Shown here piece after piece: positions 6,641-14,581 of a stretch of 32,964 bases of DNA. The DNA lies in the NCBI GenBank assembly GCA_900770025.1, contig CAAGIW010000031.1, forward strand, positions 1 through 32,964, in the 5' to 3' direction. The first letter of the stretch is position 1. Every line of letters begins with the position of its first letter. The translations under genes and the position numbers were made by a program. This DNA comes from an uncultured Prevotella sp. (GTDB taxonomy: Bacteria; Bacteroidota; Bacteroidia; Bacteroidales; Bacteroidaceae). The notes below the pieces were generated by a model. It searched no databases and was not told where the DNA came from. It saw nothing but the letters and a program-made list of their open reading frames with translations.

Positions 6641-8380
6641 TTAAACTTCTTCCATCCTCACTAAATCCCATCCGCAGAACTGCATGATGATTTTGTGCAT
6701 CTGCGTGCCCTGACGCAATGCTTCTACGCGTGGAGCTGCGGCATAACCGTTGATTTGCTTCACGGCTTCTGCCCACTGCTGCTCGGCCCTTTCTTCCGAA
6801 TAGTCCGATTTTGAAAGATACTTCAGTTCGAGTATGTAGCTGTGTGCTGCCTGATAGTGGGTCATGTTGGGCAGAAGGAAGAAGTCGCAATACCCATGAT
6901 CGAGTTCCACTTCGGGAGCAGTGATGTAGTAATCGTTGAGACTGAGGTAGGCAAGGAAGAAGCCCTGGATGTTGCGCTCGCCCTCGATGGAGTCGCGCAC
7001 GGAAGAAAGCTGCTTGTAGCAGTCGGCCATGTATTGCAATCCTTCGCGCCATTGTCCTTCAAACGATATGTTGTCAAAATGGTCTCTCAGCTTGGATATG
7101 TTTACGATACTGTGCCTTGAAAGTTCGTTCAGTATATAGTTGTAGTATTGCTTGCGCACGTTGTTGTTCGGAATACCCAGTATCAGCCGACTGCCTTTTG
7201 TGCCTTTGATGGTCAGCATACCGTAATAGAACAGAAGACTGGGGAATGTCTCGGGGTCGGTCATCTCGTTGGCTGAGAACGAGGGCACCAGTGTGGCGGC
7301 AATCTCTCCCTTTTCTATGATCTCCATCATCACCCCCTTGCGGTTTCCATCGAGCTTGTCGAGCTGGATAAGCATGTTGAGTTTCTTGTAGTCGGTCTTC
7401 GTGTTGGGGTCGAGCATGATTTCCGGTGAACGCTTGTAGGACACGTAGTTGCGCAGATAATAGAGCACCATGTCGCAGTTGAACACTCTAACGTCACTGT
7501 CGAGACAGTCCTTTGCAAAGCAATAGTTGTCGTACCACGGTTTCATCTCTGCAATCATCGCCTCGATGTTGCAGTCGGCAGGCAGTTGCCCTGCCTCTTT
7601 GTAATAGGTGAACATCTGGCGAACGTCTTCGGTAGAGAACCCGAGCATCTTGTCGAGTTCGGGAGCCATAGACACGTTCCATCCTATGTTGAATCCGCTG
7701 GTCAGGTCGTCGAGCGTCACAGGACTTACCCCCGTGAGGAAAATGCGCTCGAACATGCCCTTGAATTTCTTGAACACTTCGCGGTAGAATCCGGCGGCAT
7801 GGGTCATGTTGCGGTATATCGCCTCGCCGTGTTCGCTGAGCACTACATTGGTGAAGTTGTCATATTCGTCGATGATGAGGTACAACGGCTGTGCGTATTT
7901 CCTCGACATGTTCAGCAGAAGATTGAGCTTCTGTCCTGCATCATCGGAGCGCAGAAACTCGTCAACCCTCTCTTTGGGATAATCGTTGCGGTAGGTGTCG
8001 ATGAAGTCGTTGAGCTGGTCGCAGCAGTAGCTGTTGAACTTCTTTTCGAGCAGGTCAATATTGCCGAGTATGCGCGAGAAGTCCAGATAAAGCACCTGGT
8101 AATGGTTGTGGAGCGGAGTGGGGTGACTGCCTATCCATAGGGATCCAAAAAGGGTATCGAAATCCTTGGCCTTCGACTTGTCGTAATATGCCCTCATCAT
8201 ACTGATGAAGAGACTCTTGCCGAAACGGCGCGGACGGATAAAAATCAATGTATCAGGCTGCTTTTCAAGTTCTGCCAAATACATTGTCTTATCGACATAA
8301 TATAAACTACGAGTCATTACCGATTCAAAATCGGCCACTCCGTATGGTATTTGCTTGATGGGTTCCATATCGTTCTCCAA
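6641..8380 (-). CDS. AAA-ATPase-like protein with C-terminal PD-(D/E)XK nuclease-like domain
   Basis: This 579-residue protein belongs to the AAA-ATPase_like / PDDEXK_9 family that is abundant and multi-copy in Prevotella and Bacteroides. The N-terminus carries the signature QIPYGVADFESVMTR, then a modified Walker A loop at about 49-56 (RPRRFGKS, Lys55), a Walker B strand in LYLIIDEYDNF and a sensor-like FLTGVSPVTLDDL. The C-terminal part has GYCDFFLLPN followed by YILELKYL, the D...E-x-K core of the nuclease-like fold. The cellular role of the family is not established; mobile-element or defence-related functions have been proposed. Start 8380 (or the in-frame Met at 8368) is plausible. It stands upstream of two glycosyltransferases on the same strand with a 30-base gap, which may be transcription read-through rather than a shared function. 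Confidence 0.88.
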   Translation of the reverse strand: MENDMEPIKQIPYGVADFESVMTRSLYYVDKTMYLAELEKQPDTLIFIRPRRFGKSLFISMMRAYYDKSKAKDFDTLFGSLWIGSHPTPLHNHYQVLYLDFSRILGNIDLLEKKFNSYCCDQLNDFIDTYRNDYPKERVDEFLRSDDAGQKLNLLLNMSRKYAQPLYLIIDEYDNFTNVVLSEHGEAIYRNMTHAAGFYREVFKKFKGMFERIFLTGVSPVTLDDLTSGFNIGWNVSMAPELDKMLGFSTEDVRQMFTYYKEAGQLPADCNIEAMIAEMKPWYDNYCFAKDCLDSDVRVFNCDMVLYYLRNYVSYKRSPEIMLDPNTKTDYKKLNMLIQLDKLDGNRKGVMMEIIEKGEIAATLVPSFSANEMTDPETFPSLLFYYGMLTIKGTKGSRLILGIPNNNVRKQYYNYILNELSRHSIVNISKLRDHFDNISFEGQWREGLQYMADCYKQLSSVRDSIEGERNIQGFFLAYLSLNDYYITAPEVELDHGYCDFFLLPNMTHYQAAHSYILELKYLSKSDYSEERAEQQWAEAVKQINGYAAAPRVEALRQGTQMHKIIMQFCGWDLVRMEEV

Positions 8381-8440
8381 GATTTATGTTTCACAGGTGC
8401 AGGTGCGGTTTTCGGTTGTGTAACTTTTCGTGCTCACCGC

Positions 8441-8474
8441 CTCCCCTTCATGGGGTGTCGTCATCAGAGGGGAG
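8441..8474. repeat. G/C-rich palindrome in the leader of the ATPase gene
   Basis: CTCCCCT (8441-8447) pairs with AGGGGAG (8468-8474), and a smaller CCCC/GGGG pairing is possible inside it. It lies between the candidate promoter at 8516-8523 and the ATPase start at 8380, so it would be in the 5' leader. It resembles the short REP-like palindromes scattered between Bacteroidales genes. Confidence 0.4.
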
Positions 8475-8515
8475 AGTCTGCAGATGCCCAATGGTGATAA
8501 CATTCAATGCTATTG

Positions 8516-8523
8516 CAAAGATA
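8516..8523 (-). promoter_or_regulatory. Candidate -7 promoter element for the ATPase gene
   Basis: On the minus strand TATCTTTG fits the Bacteroides TAnnTTTG consensus. It would start transcription near 8508, about 130 bases before the ATPase start at 8380. No convincing -33 TTTG is visible upstream, so confidence is moderate. Confidence 0.4.
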
Positions 8524-8735
8524 GCGTTTTCACTTGAATTATCGTAATTTATGCAGAATAATTCCTTTGTTTTTTCTTCTATGTGGCAGAGAGGTGCAGC
8601 TGCCATTGAATCCATTTGAACCTGTACGGATTCCCATACCGTTTTACTACGCAGTGAATGTTTTTTGCGAGAGAACAGCTTTCTGCATCCTTGATTATCT
8701 CACGCTGTAAGCGCAAAGTCAGAGAACGGTTACAG

Positions 8736-8810
8736 CCCCCCCTTAGTCCCCAAATGGGGGATGATGAAAAAACGAAGGCTCACCCGACCACCTCAGGGGG
8801 ATGAGAATAC
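8736..8810. repeat. REP-like nested G/C-rich inverted repeats in the intergenic region
   Basis: TCCCC-AAAT-GGGGGA (8747-8761) is a tight hairpin, nested inside a wider CCCCCT (8738-8743) and AGGGGG (8805-8810) pairing. The stretch GGCTCACCCGACCACCTCAG (8777-8796) resembles GCTCACCGCCTCCCC near 8432, so two diverged copies of one repeat family may flank 8430-8810. The remaining bases between 8475 and 8896 show no convincing gene. Confidence 0.4.
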
Positions 8811-8896
8811 AGCATGAATGCAGTGATTCTGATATGAGATAAGTGATTGATAATGAGTGGATAATGTCGTTTTATCCTCCACATCCTAACAAGCAC

Positions 8897-8984
8897 CATT
8901 CTAAAAGTGGCAGTTTTGCGTTCCAAAAGTGGCAGTTTTGCATTCTAAAAGTGGCAGTTTTGCATTCTAAAAGTGGCAGTTTTG
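8897..8984. repeat. Tandem array of four 22-bp units
   Basis: Four head-to-tail units of exactly 22 bp fill 8897-8918, 8919-8940, 8941-8962 and 8963-8984. The conserved core is AAAAGTGGCAGTTTTGC. Units 1, 3 and 4 are identical; unit 2 differs at two bases (CG for CA, CC for CT). The array ends about 100 bases before the candidate promoter of the superoxide reductase gene. There are no spacers, so it is not a CRISPR. It could be a protein-binding iteron array, the repeated end of a lost IS21-like element, or slippage-generated DNA. Confidence 0.9.
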
Positions 8985-9085
8985 CAAAACAGCATCAAAG
9001 TTGGTGAATAGTTACTTTTATTAGAAGCAATCATAAAAAACAATAAATGAACGGGTGCAATGGTATCATGTGAAGGTTTATTCCC

Positions 9086-9093
9086 TATATTTG
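9086..9093 (+). promoter_or_regulatory. Candidate -7 promoter element for superoxide reductase
   Basis: TATATTTG matches the Bacteroides TAnnTTTG consensus, and transcription would start near 9100, about 60 bases before the ATG at 9162. A -33 box is not clear. The gene also has an unusually good Shine-Dalgarno stretch, AGGAGAG at 9151-9157, which supports the start codon. Confidence 0.5.
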
Positions 9094-9161
9094 CTGCAAG
9101 GGAGAGCGGCTGCGGCATTTCCCGAAGACAAGTGTTCAACATATAAAGAAAGGAGAGAATT

Positions 9162-9536
9162 ATGACCAAGTTGAGAGAAATCTACCGTTGCCCTATTTGT
9201 GGCAATATCGTAGAGGTGATGAATGCAGGTGCTGGCACGTTGGTGTGCTGTGGCAAACCCATGTTGCTGCTTGAGGAAAACACGACGGATGCAGCCCATG
9301 AGAAGCATGTGCCCGTTGTGGAAACTGTGGATAATGGTTATCGTGTCAGGGTGGGAAGCGCCGAGCATCCCATGATGGACAGTCATTATATCCAGTGGAT
9401 AGAACTGATAACCGAGGATGCGGTTTATAGAAAAGAGCTCAAGCCTGGAGACAAACCAGAGGCAGTGTTTCTGACCAACGAAAAGGTGGAGGCTGCAAGG
9501 GAATACTGCAACCTCCACGGACTTTGGAAGGGGTGA
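9162..9536 (+). CDS. Desulfoferrodoxin-type superoxide reductase (2Fe-SOR)
   Basis: This 124-residue cytoplasmic protein reduces superoxide to hydrogen peroxide without making oxygen, protecting an anaerobe during oxygen exposure. The N-terminal desulforedoxin domain has the four iron ligands of Center I: Cys10, Cys13, Cys29 and Cys30. The C-terminal domain has the Center II ligands His49, His69, His75, Cys116 and His119, with Glu47 in HEKHVP. These positions agree with the Desulfovibrio desulfuricans desulfoferrodoxin numbering, so the protein should be active. The start at 9162 is supported by AGGAGAG five bases upstream. It stands alone, with its stop 36 bases from the convergent GH78 gene, and is probably not functionally linked to the PUL. 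The electron donor, usually a rubredoxin, is not in the window. Confidence 0.95.
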   Translation: MTKLREIYRCPICGNIVEVMNAGAGTLVCCGKPMLLLEENTTDAAHEKHVPVVETVDNGYRVRVGSAEHPMMDSHYIQWIELITEDAVYRKELKPGDKPEAVFLTNEKVEAAREYCNLHGLWKG

Positions 9537-9572
9537 GTTTTAACCAAGTTCTGTGACTGATTAGATACGGAT

Positions 9573-12287
9573 TCAAAACTGGAAAGTGTGGACGCCGCTG
9601 CCCACGGAATGTTCAGTGCCTGATGGCAACACCACGGTGGCATCGCTTCCTACAGGAATCTCTACGGTGAGTTTTGATGTGCTACATTCCACGCGCACAG
9701 TGCCGTAGAGCGTTTCTGTGGAGGCCTTCACCCATCGCAGGTCTCCCACTAAGGTGGGGGCAATGCGCAGATGCTGCATTCCGTGGGTGCCCGGCTTGTT
9801 GCTGATGCCTGCCAGAGTGGTAAAGAGCCACTCGTCTATCTGCCCCATCATAAAGTGGTTCCATGAAGCGCCCTCTCTCGGATCCCATTGCTCGGTGAGA
9901 GTGGTGGCACCATATTTTAACTGGAATCCGTAGCCAGGGGTGTCGTAATGGTTGAGCATGGTGTATAGCAGTTCGCTCTTCCCATTGCGAGCCAGCGTTT
10001 GGAATAGGTAGCGGTTGCCCACATCTCCTGTGGTGAGCCGGTTGCCGTGGGTTGCAATGTCTGCCAGCAACGAGGCGAGAACTTTGTCCTTGTTGTCTCC
10101 ACAGATGTCGAGGAACAGGGGAAGTGCATTGGATGCCTGACTGCCAGTGCCATACATGCATGAGTCGGTTTTATAGAACGTGCGGTTGAATGCATTGGTC
10201 ACCTCGCCTAAACGTTGTGTGAACTGCTGCTCATCTTGGGGCTTGTCCAATATCTTTGCCGCCTTGCATAGCAGTTGCAGGTCGTAGATGTAGTGTGCCG
10301 TTGCCACTAAAGGAACAGGAGTGTTGCGCGAGAATCCGGCACGCCATGGGCCATAGTCGTACCAGTCGCCTAACCCATGACTTACAATGCCGTTGGTGGC
10401 TCTGCTTTCCAAATAGCCGGCATAGCGTTTCATGGCATCGTAGTTGTTGGCTATCAGCGTGCTGTCGCCATAGAAGTCGTAGTACATGAAAGGTAGGATG
10501 ATGAGCGTGCTTCCCCATTCGGGGCTGTCGTCAAACAGGTTGCCAAACGATACGTACTGTGGTGCTGTGGTGGGCACCATGCCGTTTTCTTTTTGCGTGT
10601 CGGTGATGTCGCGGATTATCTTGGGCACAAAAGAGGCAATCGAGTAGTTGTAGAGCAGGCTTGGACCGCACAGATGGTCTTGCTCTAACCATCCCAGCTT
10701 TTCACGGTGTGGACAATCGGTGAACACCGCCTGCATGTTGCTGCGCTCGGCACGTTCTATCAGTCGGTGGGTCTTTGTAAACAGTGGGTTGGAACATTCG
10801 AAAGTAGAGACCTCTGGTGCGGAGTTATATACAAAGCAACTGTTCAGACCTGTCAGTACCGGTAGGTGGTGTGGATTGGGTTGTCCGTCGAGTACGGCGC
10901 CTTCTACCTGAATGTACCTGAAGCCGTAATATGAAAAGCGGGGGTGCCATGTCTCCGTTCCATCTCCCTTGAGCGTGTATTCATAATAATGTTGTCGGCC
11001 AGTCTGCCGCTGGTCGCATACGCCATACTTGTTCAGTGCTTCTGATACCACTATGGTCACTTTTTGTCCGCGTTGTCCTCTCACGGTGATTTCTGGGAAT
11101 CCCGCCAGGTTTTGTCCCATGTCGGCGATGAACACTGAGGGATGGATGGTGCGCTTGGTTGCTTTGGATGCAGCTTCAATGGAGTCGGCTGGCGGGGTGG
11201 TCACCTCCTTGATGCCATAGCGTTCCATGATTTTTACGGGAGGTGCCGTCTGCGGTATCAGCATACCTGCAGGACCTTCCACTTCTACAGCCTGTTTCCA
11301 ATGGCTGTCGTTGTAGAGTGACAGATGGCACTCGGGTATCTCCATGCGTGCATCGTATGATTCACCGCCATAGATGCTGTTGAAAGTGATGGGCGAGAGG
11401 GCATAGCGCCAATCTGTATCGCTCACAATGGCCTGGGTGCTTCCGTCATCGTAGTTTATCTCCATGCGCAACAGCAGTTGAGGAGCTCCGAATGAGGCTT
11501 GCAACTTGCTGTATCGCCCCTGTCGCTGCACATTGAAAAAGCCGTTTCCCAATAGCACGCTGATGGCATTTCTGCCATTGCGCAGCAGTGGGGTCACGTC
11601 AAAGACATTATAATATATGGTCTTTCCATATTCACTCCACAATGGTGCAAACTCGCTGTCGCCCACCTTCTCACCGTTTATTTTCAGTTCGTAGTGTCCT
11701 AATCCACTTACATACACTGTGGCATCCGTTATGGTGTGCTTGTCGGTGTCAAAAGCTTTGCGCATGATGATGCTTTTTACAGAAAGGGTATCTACAGGAG
11801 CCCATAACTGCTGGAACGATTCTTTCTTGAACACACTGTTGGAGAAACGTCCTTGGGGTATTTTTGCATCCTTGCGGGTGATGGCACCAATCCATTTGGC
11901 TTCTATTGTTGGCGGAACGATGCGCAGGTGCTGTCTTCCGCTCCATGCCGATGGTTTGCCTTTTTCGTCCCATACACGCACTTGCCAGTAGTAGCCATGT
12001 TTGTTCGGACCAAGTGATGGAAGGCTGACCAATTGGCTTTGGGAGGATTTTACCTTGCCAGTGGTATAAACCTGCTTGTTGGTGATATTCTCATACACGA
12101 TGATTTGGTAAGCAGTCTGCCTGTCTCCGTTGCGATTGGATTGCATCTGCCACCCTACGGTTAAACCGCCTTGCGACAAGGCCAGCCCGTCTTGATGGTT
12201 ACAGGTCAGTTTGGTGACGGTGATGGTGGCATAAGTCTGTGCGTGAAGCAAAAGAACGAATATGCCGAGAAGAAAGTGAATACGCAT
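9573..12287 (-). CDS. Alpha-L-rhamnosidase, GH78
   Basis: This 904-residue exported enzyme should remove terminal alpha-L-rhamnose from oligosaccharides in the periplasm by an inverting mechanism. A signal peptide (MRIHFLLGIFVLLLHAQTYA) is followed by a fibronectin-like domain (about 20-125), the Bac_rhamnosid_N beta-sandwich (about 170-320, with YVSGLGHYELKINGEKVG), and the (alpha/alpha)6 catalytic domain (about 490-830). The catalytic motif TDCPHREKLGWLEQDH contains the likely general acid Glu529. A second acidic motif, TEQWDPREGASWNHFMMG, has Glu799. A C-terminal beta-sandwich follows. The start at 12287 is chosen because an upstream in-frame ATG at 12503 lies inside the neighbouring gene and would bury the signal peptide. 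It is the last gene of the operon, 8 bases after the DUF5703 gene. Confidence 0.95.
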   Translation of the reverse strand: MRIHFLLGIFVLLLHAQTYATITVTKLTCNHQDGLALSQGGLTVGWQMQSNRNGDRQTAYQIIVYENITNKQVYTTGKVKSSQSQLVSLPSLGPNKHGYYWQVRVWDEKGKPSAWSGRQHLRIVPPTIEAKWIGAITRKDAKIPQGRFSNSVFKKESFQQLWAPVDTLSVKSIIMRKAFDTDKHTITDATVYVSGLGHYELKINGEKVGDSEFAPLWSEYGKTIYYNVFDVTPLLRNGRNAISVLLGNGFFNVQRQGRYSKLQASFGAPQLLLRMEINYDDGSTQAIVSDTDWRYALSPITFNSIYGGESYDARMEIPECHLSLYNDSHWKQAVEVEGPAGMLIPQTAPPVKIMERYGIKEVTTPPADSIEAASKATKRTIHPSVFIADMGQNLAGFPEITVRGQRGQKVTIVVSEALNKYGVCDQRQTGRQHYYEYTLKGDGTETWHPRFSYYGFRYIQVEGAVLDGQPNPHHLPVLTGLNSCFVYNSAPEVSTFECSNPLFTKTHRLIERAERSNMQAVFTDCPHREKLGWLEQDHLCGPSLLYNYSIASFVPKIIRDITDTQKENGMVPTTAPQYVSFGNLFDDSPEWGSTLIILPFMYYDFYGDSTLIANNYDAMKRYAGYLESRATNGIVSHGLGDWYDYGPWRAGFSRNTPVPLVATAHYIYDLQLLCKAAKILDKPQDEQQFTQRLGEVTNAFNRTFYKTDSCMYGTGSQASNALPLFLDICGDNKDKVLASLLADIATHGNRLTTGDVGNRYLFQTLARNGKSELLYTMLNHYDTPGYGFQLKYGATTLTEQWDPREGASWNHFMMGQIDEWLFTTLAGISNKPGTHGMQHLRIAPTLVGDLRWVKASTETLYGTVRVECSTSKLTVEIPVGSDATVVLPSGTEHSVGSGVHTFQF

Positions 12288-12295
12288 GATGATGT

Positions 12296-14503
12296 TTATT
12301 TTTGAATAACACGGTGAGTGATTTGTCCGTTCTGGCACTCGCCCTCTACAAGGCGTCCACCTGTGGCATGAAGGCGGAAACGTGCATTCCATTCCCTGGG
12401 CCATGCCGGACAGAGGAGCAGAGAACCGTCGGGGGCTTCTTGAAGCAGCATCTCCTGCAGACCTATCATGGCGGAACCACCGCGGTTGCAGTCGGGAGCC
12501 CAATCAAAACCCTGTTCCCAGAAAGCAGGGAAACGGAAAGGACCGTCTGCCCATTTCTCTATACATAATCTCTTTGCCTCATCGGTCAGTCCTAAACAGG
12601 CTGCCCAGATGTTGTCTTGTTTCCAACCTTTGGCAGAGCGCATGGAGAGTGCGTGCGCATCGTACAGATAGGTGTTGCGTGCCGTTTCCAATCCATCGCG
12701 TCCCACACCGTAGATGCGCCAGGGAAAGACTGGATACAACTGTGGGGTCTCCACATTCTGTATGCGTGCCCATGCCTGGGCGGGTGCTATGCAGGTGTGC
12801 CCATCTATGCTGTGCAGAGGAATGTCGGGAATCCTGTCTCTCAGTGTACTGTCCAGTTCCACTACCCCTTGACATTGCTCTGTCACTGCACGCAGGGCAG
12901 CAATTACGCTCGATGGGTTGTAGGCCATCTTGTATGTTTCACATCCCGATGAAGGGTACAGTATCAGTTTGCCGTTGCCGTCGAGTGCTTTCACACCTCG
13001 CTGTTTGGCCAAATACTGGTAGTGCTTGTCAAAGAAGAGGATGCATTGGCGAATCATCTCCTTGTATTTGTCGATGTTGATGCCGGCGTACCGGTGTGCC
13101 AGCAATATCATGGAGCAGAACTCCAACGAGGTGTCCCACTGGTATTCCAACCAGGCGTTGCGCTCGGTGCCCATGTCATCGCCATCCTTGTGCTTGCCGT
13201 ATTCTGCGGGGTTGGGCAGTCCGAAGTTCTCTGTCTGTTCCGTATAGGATGCTCCCTCGTGTCCCCAGTAGTGTTTGGTGCGTGCCGTGGCGGCAGGAAG
13301 CATACGGAGGTAGGTGTCAAACTGTGCCTGCATCATGTCGAAGTCACCACTCTTGAGCATGGGCCAATATACCAGTCGCTGGTTCTGTGCTGTCATAGTG
13401 CCTCCGCCCCAGCAGCGGTAGTCGGGTGTAAAGGCACGTTTCTTATCTACATAGACGGGGTCGAAAGTGAACAGACCACCGTTGAATTTGGTGGGCCATT
13501 TTCCGTAGGCGTTACATCCCAGCATGTATCTGAACAGATCATAATTGCGTGTGATGTTGGCAACTCGTTGCTGATCTTTTGTGTCAGACGCACCTTCAAT
13601 CACGATGTAACTGCGTTGCCAAAAATCATTCCACCATTGTGTACTACGCTTGCGCGAGGTTTTGGCCGGTGTGACGATAGGATGTTCGTCACCCTCGAAC
13701 AGGCTAAAAGTAATGGTGGAGGCCTTGATGCGGGACGCCTTGAACTGCCATGCCCGATAATCTGTAGAGGCATACACCCCATTGGTGGTGCCAGCGTAGG
13801 TGAACCCTGGTGCCTGAAGTGTGCCACCGAATGCCAATCCTCCAATGGGGTTGGGAATCTGATGCTTGATGGCATCTAATCCTTCCCGTTCAACGGTAAA
13901 GTCAAAGACAGTCTGTTTCCTGTTTTTGTGCAGCATGGTGAGACTGCTGCCCTGTGCCCACACGGAGTCCTTGTAGGTGGTACAGTCTTTGGGCAGTACC
14001 CATTTATAGGAGCATTGTTGACATTGCTCTTTGGTGATAGGATTGTCTTTGTAACGCCAGTTCTCATAACTCAATATGGCTTCCACCGCTTTGCCCGACT
14101 TCAATTGGGTATAGACCACAGGTGACTGCACATCCACCCAAATGCGTATCTCTGTATCTTTTCCTTTGATGAGCATGGAACCGTCATACAGACAGAGCGT
14201 CTGGCTGAAAGAACCATCTATGTCATCAAAAGGAGAAGGGGAGAGGTGTAGGCGCAGTCTTCCTGCTTTGAGCAGTGTGTTGTTCTCGTCAAACATACCG
14301 CTGCGGGAGATATACATCAGCACATCGCCATTCTCTACCCATACGTTCAAACCCACGTCATGTCCTCCACATGGCATTGACTCCGATGAGTTGATACTCT
14401 GTGAGGCCCACGTATAGTCTTTGGGGATATAGTGTTGTACTTCCTTGGCCTGCAGGGCAGGAAGCAGATTCCACAGCAAACCTATGACAAGCAGCGTGCG
14501 CAT
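12296..14503 (-). CDS. DUF5703-type, six-hairpin glycosidase-like exported protein
   Basis: This 735-residue protein has a signal peptide (MRTLLVIGLLWNLLPALQA) and an N-terminal beta-sandwich like the DUF5703 domain (SMPCGGHDVGLNVWVENGDV), then a helical domain resembling (alpha/alpha)6 glycosidases such as GH95. Conserved-looking stretches are WGGGTMTAQNQRLVYWPML, KHYWGHEGASYTEQTENFGL and NAWLEYQWDTSLEF, rich in acidic and aromatic residues that could form a sugar-binding cleft. I cannot name the reaction; an exo-glycosidase for a terminal deoxy sugar or galactose would fit the locus. The start at 14503 is preferred over 14557 because it gives a standard signal peptide. It is flanked by the acetylesterase (78 bases upstream) and GH78 (8 bases downstream). 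Confidence 0.75.
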   Translation of the reverse strand: MRTLLVIGLLWNLLPALQAKEVQHYIPKDYTWASQSINSSESMPCGGHDVGLNVWVENGDVLMYISRSGMFDENNTLLKAGRLRLHLSPSPFDDIDGSFSQTLCLYDGSMLIKGKDTEIRIWVDVQSPVVYTQLKSGKAVEAILSYENWRYKDNPITKEQCQQCSYKWVLPKDCTTYKDSVWAQGSSLTMLHKNRKQTVFDFTVEREGLDAIKHQIPNPIGGLAFGGTLQAPGFTYAGTTNGVYASTDYRAWQFKASRIKASTITFSLFEGDEHPIVTPAKTSRKRSTQWWNDFWQRSYIVIEGASDTKDQQRVANITRNYDLFRYMLGCNAYGKWPTKFNGGLFTFDPVYVDKKRAFTPDYRCWGGGTMTAQNQRLVYWPMLKSGDFDMMQAQFDTYLRMLPAATARTKHYWGHEGASYTEQTENFGLPNPAEYGKHKDGDDMGTERNAWLEYQWDTSLEFCSMILLAHRYAGINIDKYKEMIRQCILFFDKHYQYLAKQRGVKALDGNGKLILYPSSGCETYKMAYNPSSVIAALRAVTEQCQGVVELDSTLRDRIPDIPLHSIDGHTCIAPAQAWARIQNVETPQLYPVFPWRIYGVGRDGLETARNTYLYDAHALSMRSAKGWKQDNIWAACLGLTDEAKRLCIEKWADGPFRFPAFWEQGFDWAPDCNRGGSAMIGLQEMLLQEAPDGSLLLCPAWPREWNARFRLHATGGRLVEGECQNGQITHRVIQK

Positions 14504-14581
14504 GGCAGTGCGGTGACTTGCTGTGTGATTGAAAAATGAAAACGGTATGTTTGTCATGATTATGCCGAAGTCTTTATAGGG

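Noticed and set aside
8897..8984. CRISPR array
   Set aside because: The repeats are directly adjacent with no unique spacers, and no cas genes are present.
8945..9169. A 74-codon minus-strand open frame in the intergenic region
   Set aside because: It runs across the 22-bp repeats and the superoxide reductase promoter and resembles no protein; probably chance.
9537..9572. Bidirectional terminator between superoxide reductase and GH78
   Set aside because: No inverted repeat of useful length is visible in these 36 bases.
12288..12503. N-terminal extension of the GH78 frame starting at 12503
   Set aside because: It overlaps the end of the DUF5703 gene, has composition unlike a secreted protein and would bury the clear signal peptide that starts at 12287.
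13022..13879. A 285-codon plus-strand open frame opposite the DUF5703 gene
   Set aside because: Antisense shadow; no start signal or domain, and the minus-strand frame is continuous with a signal peptide.
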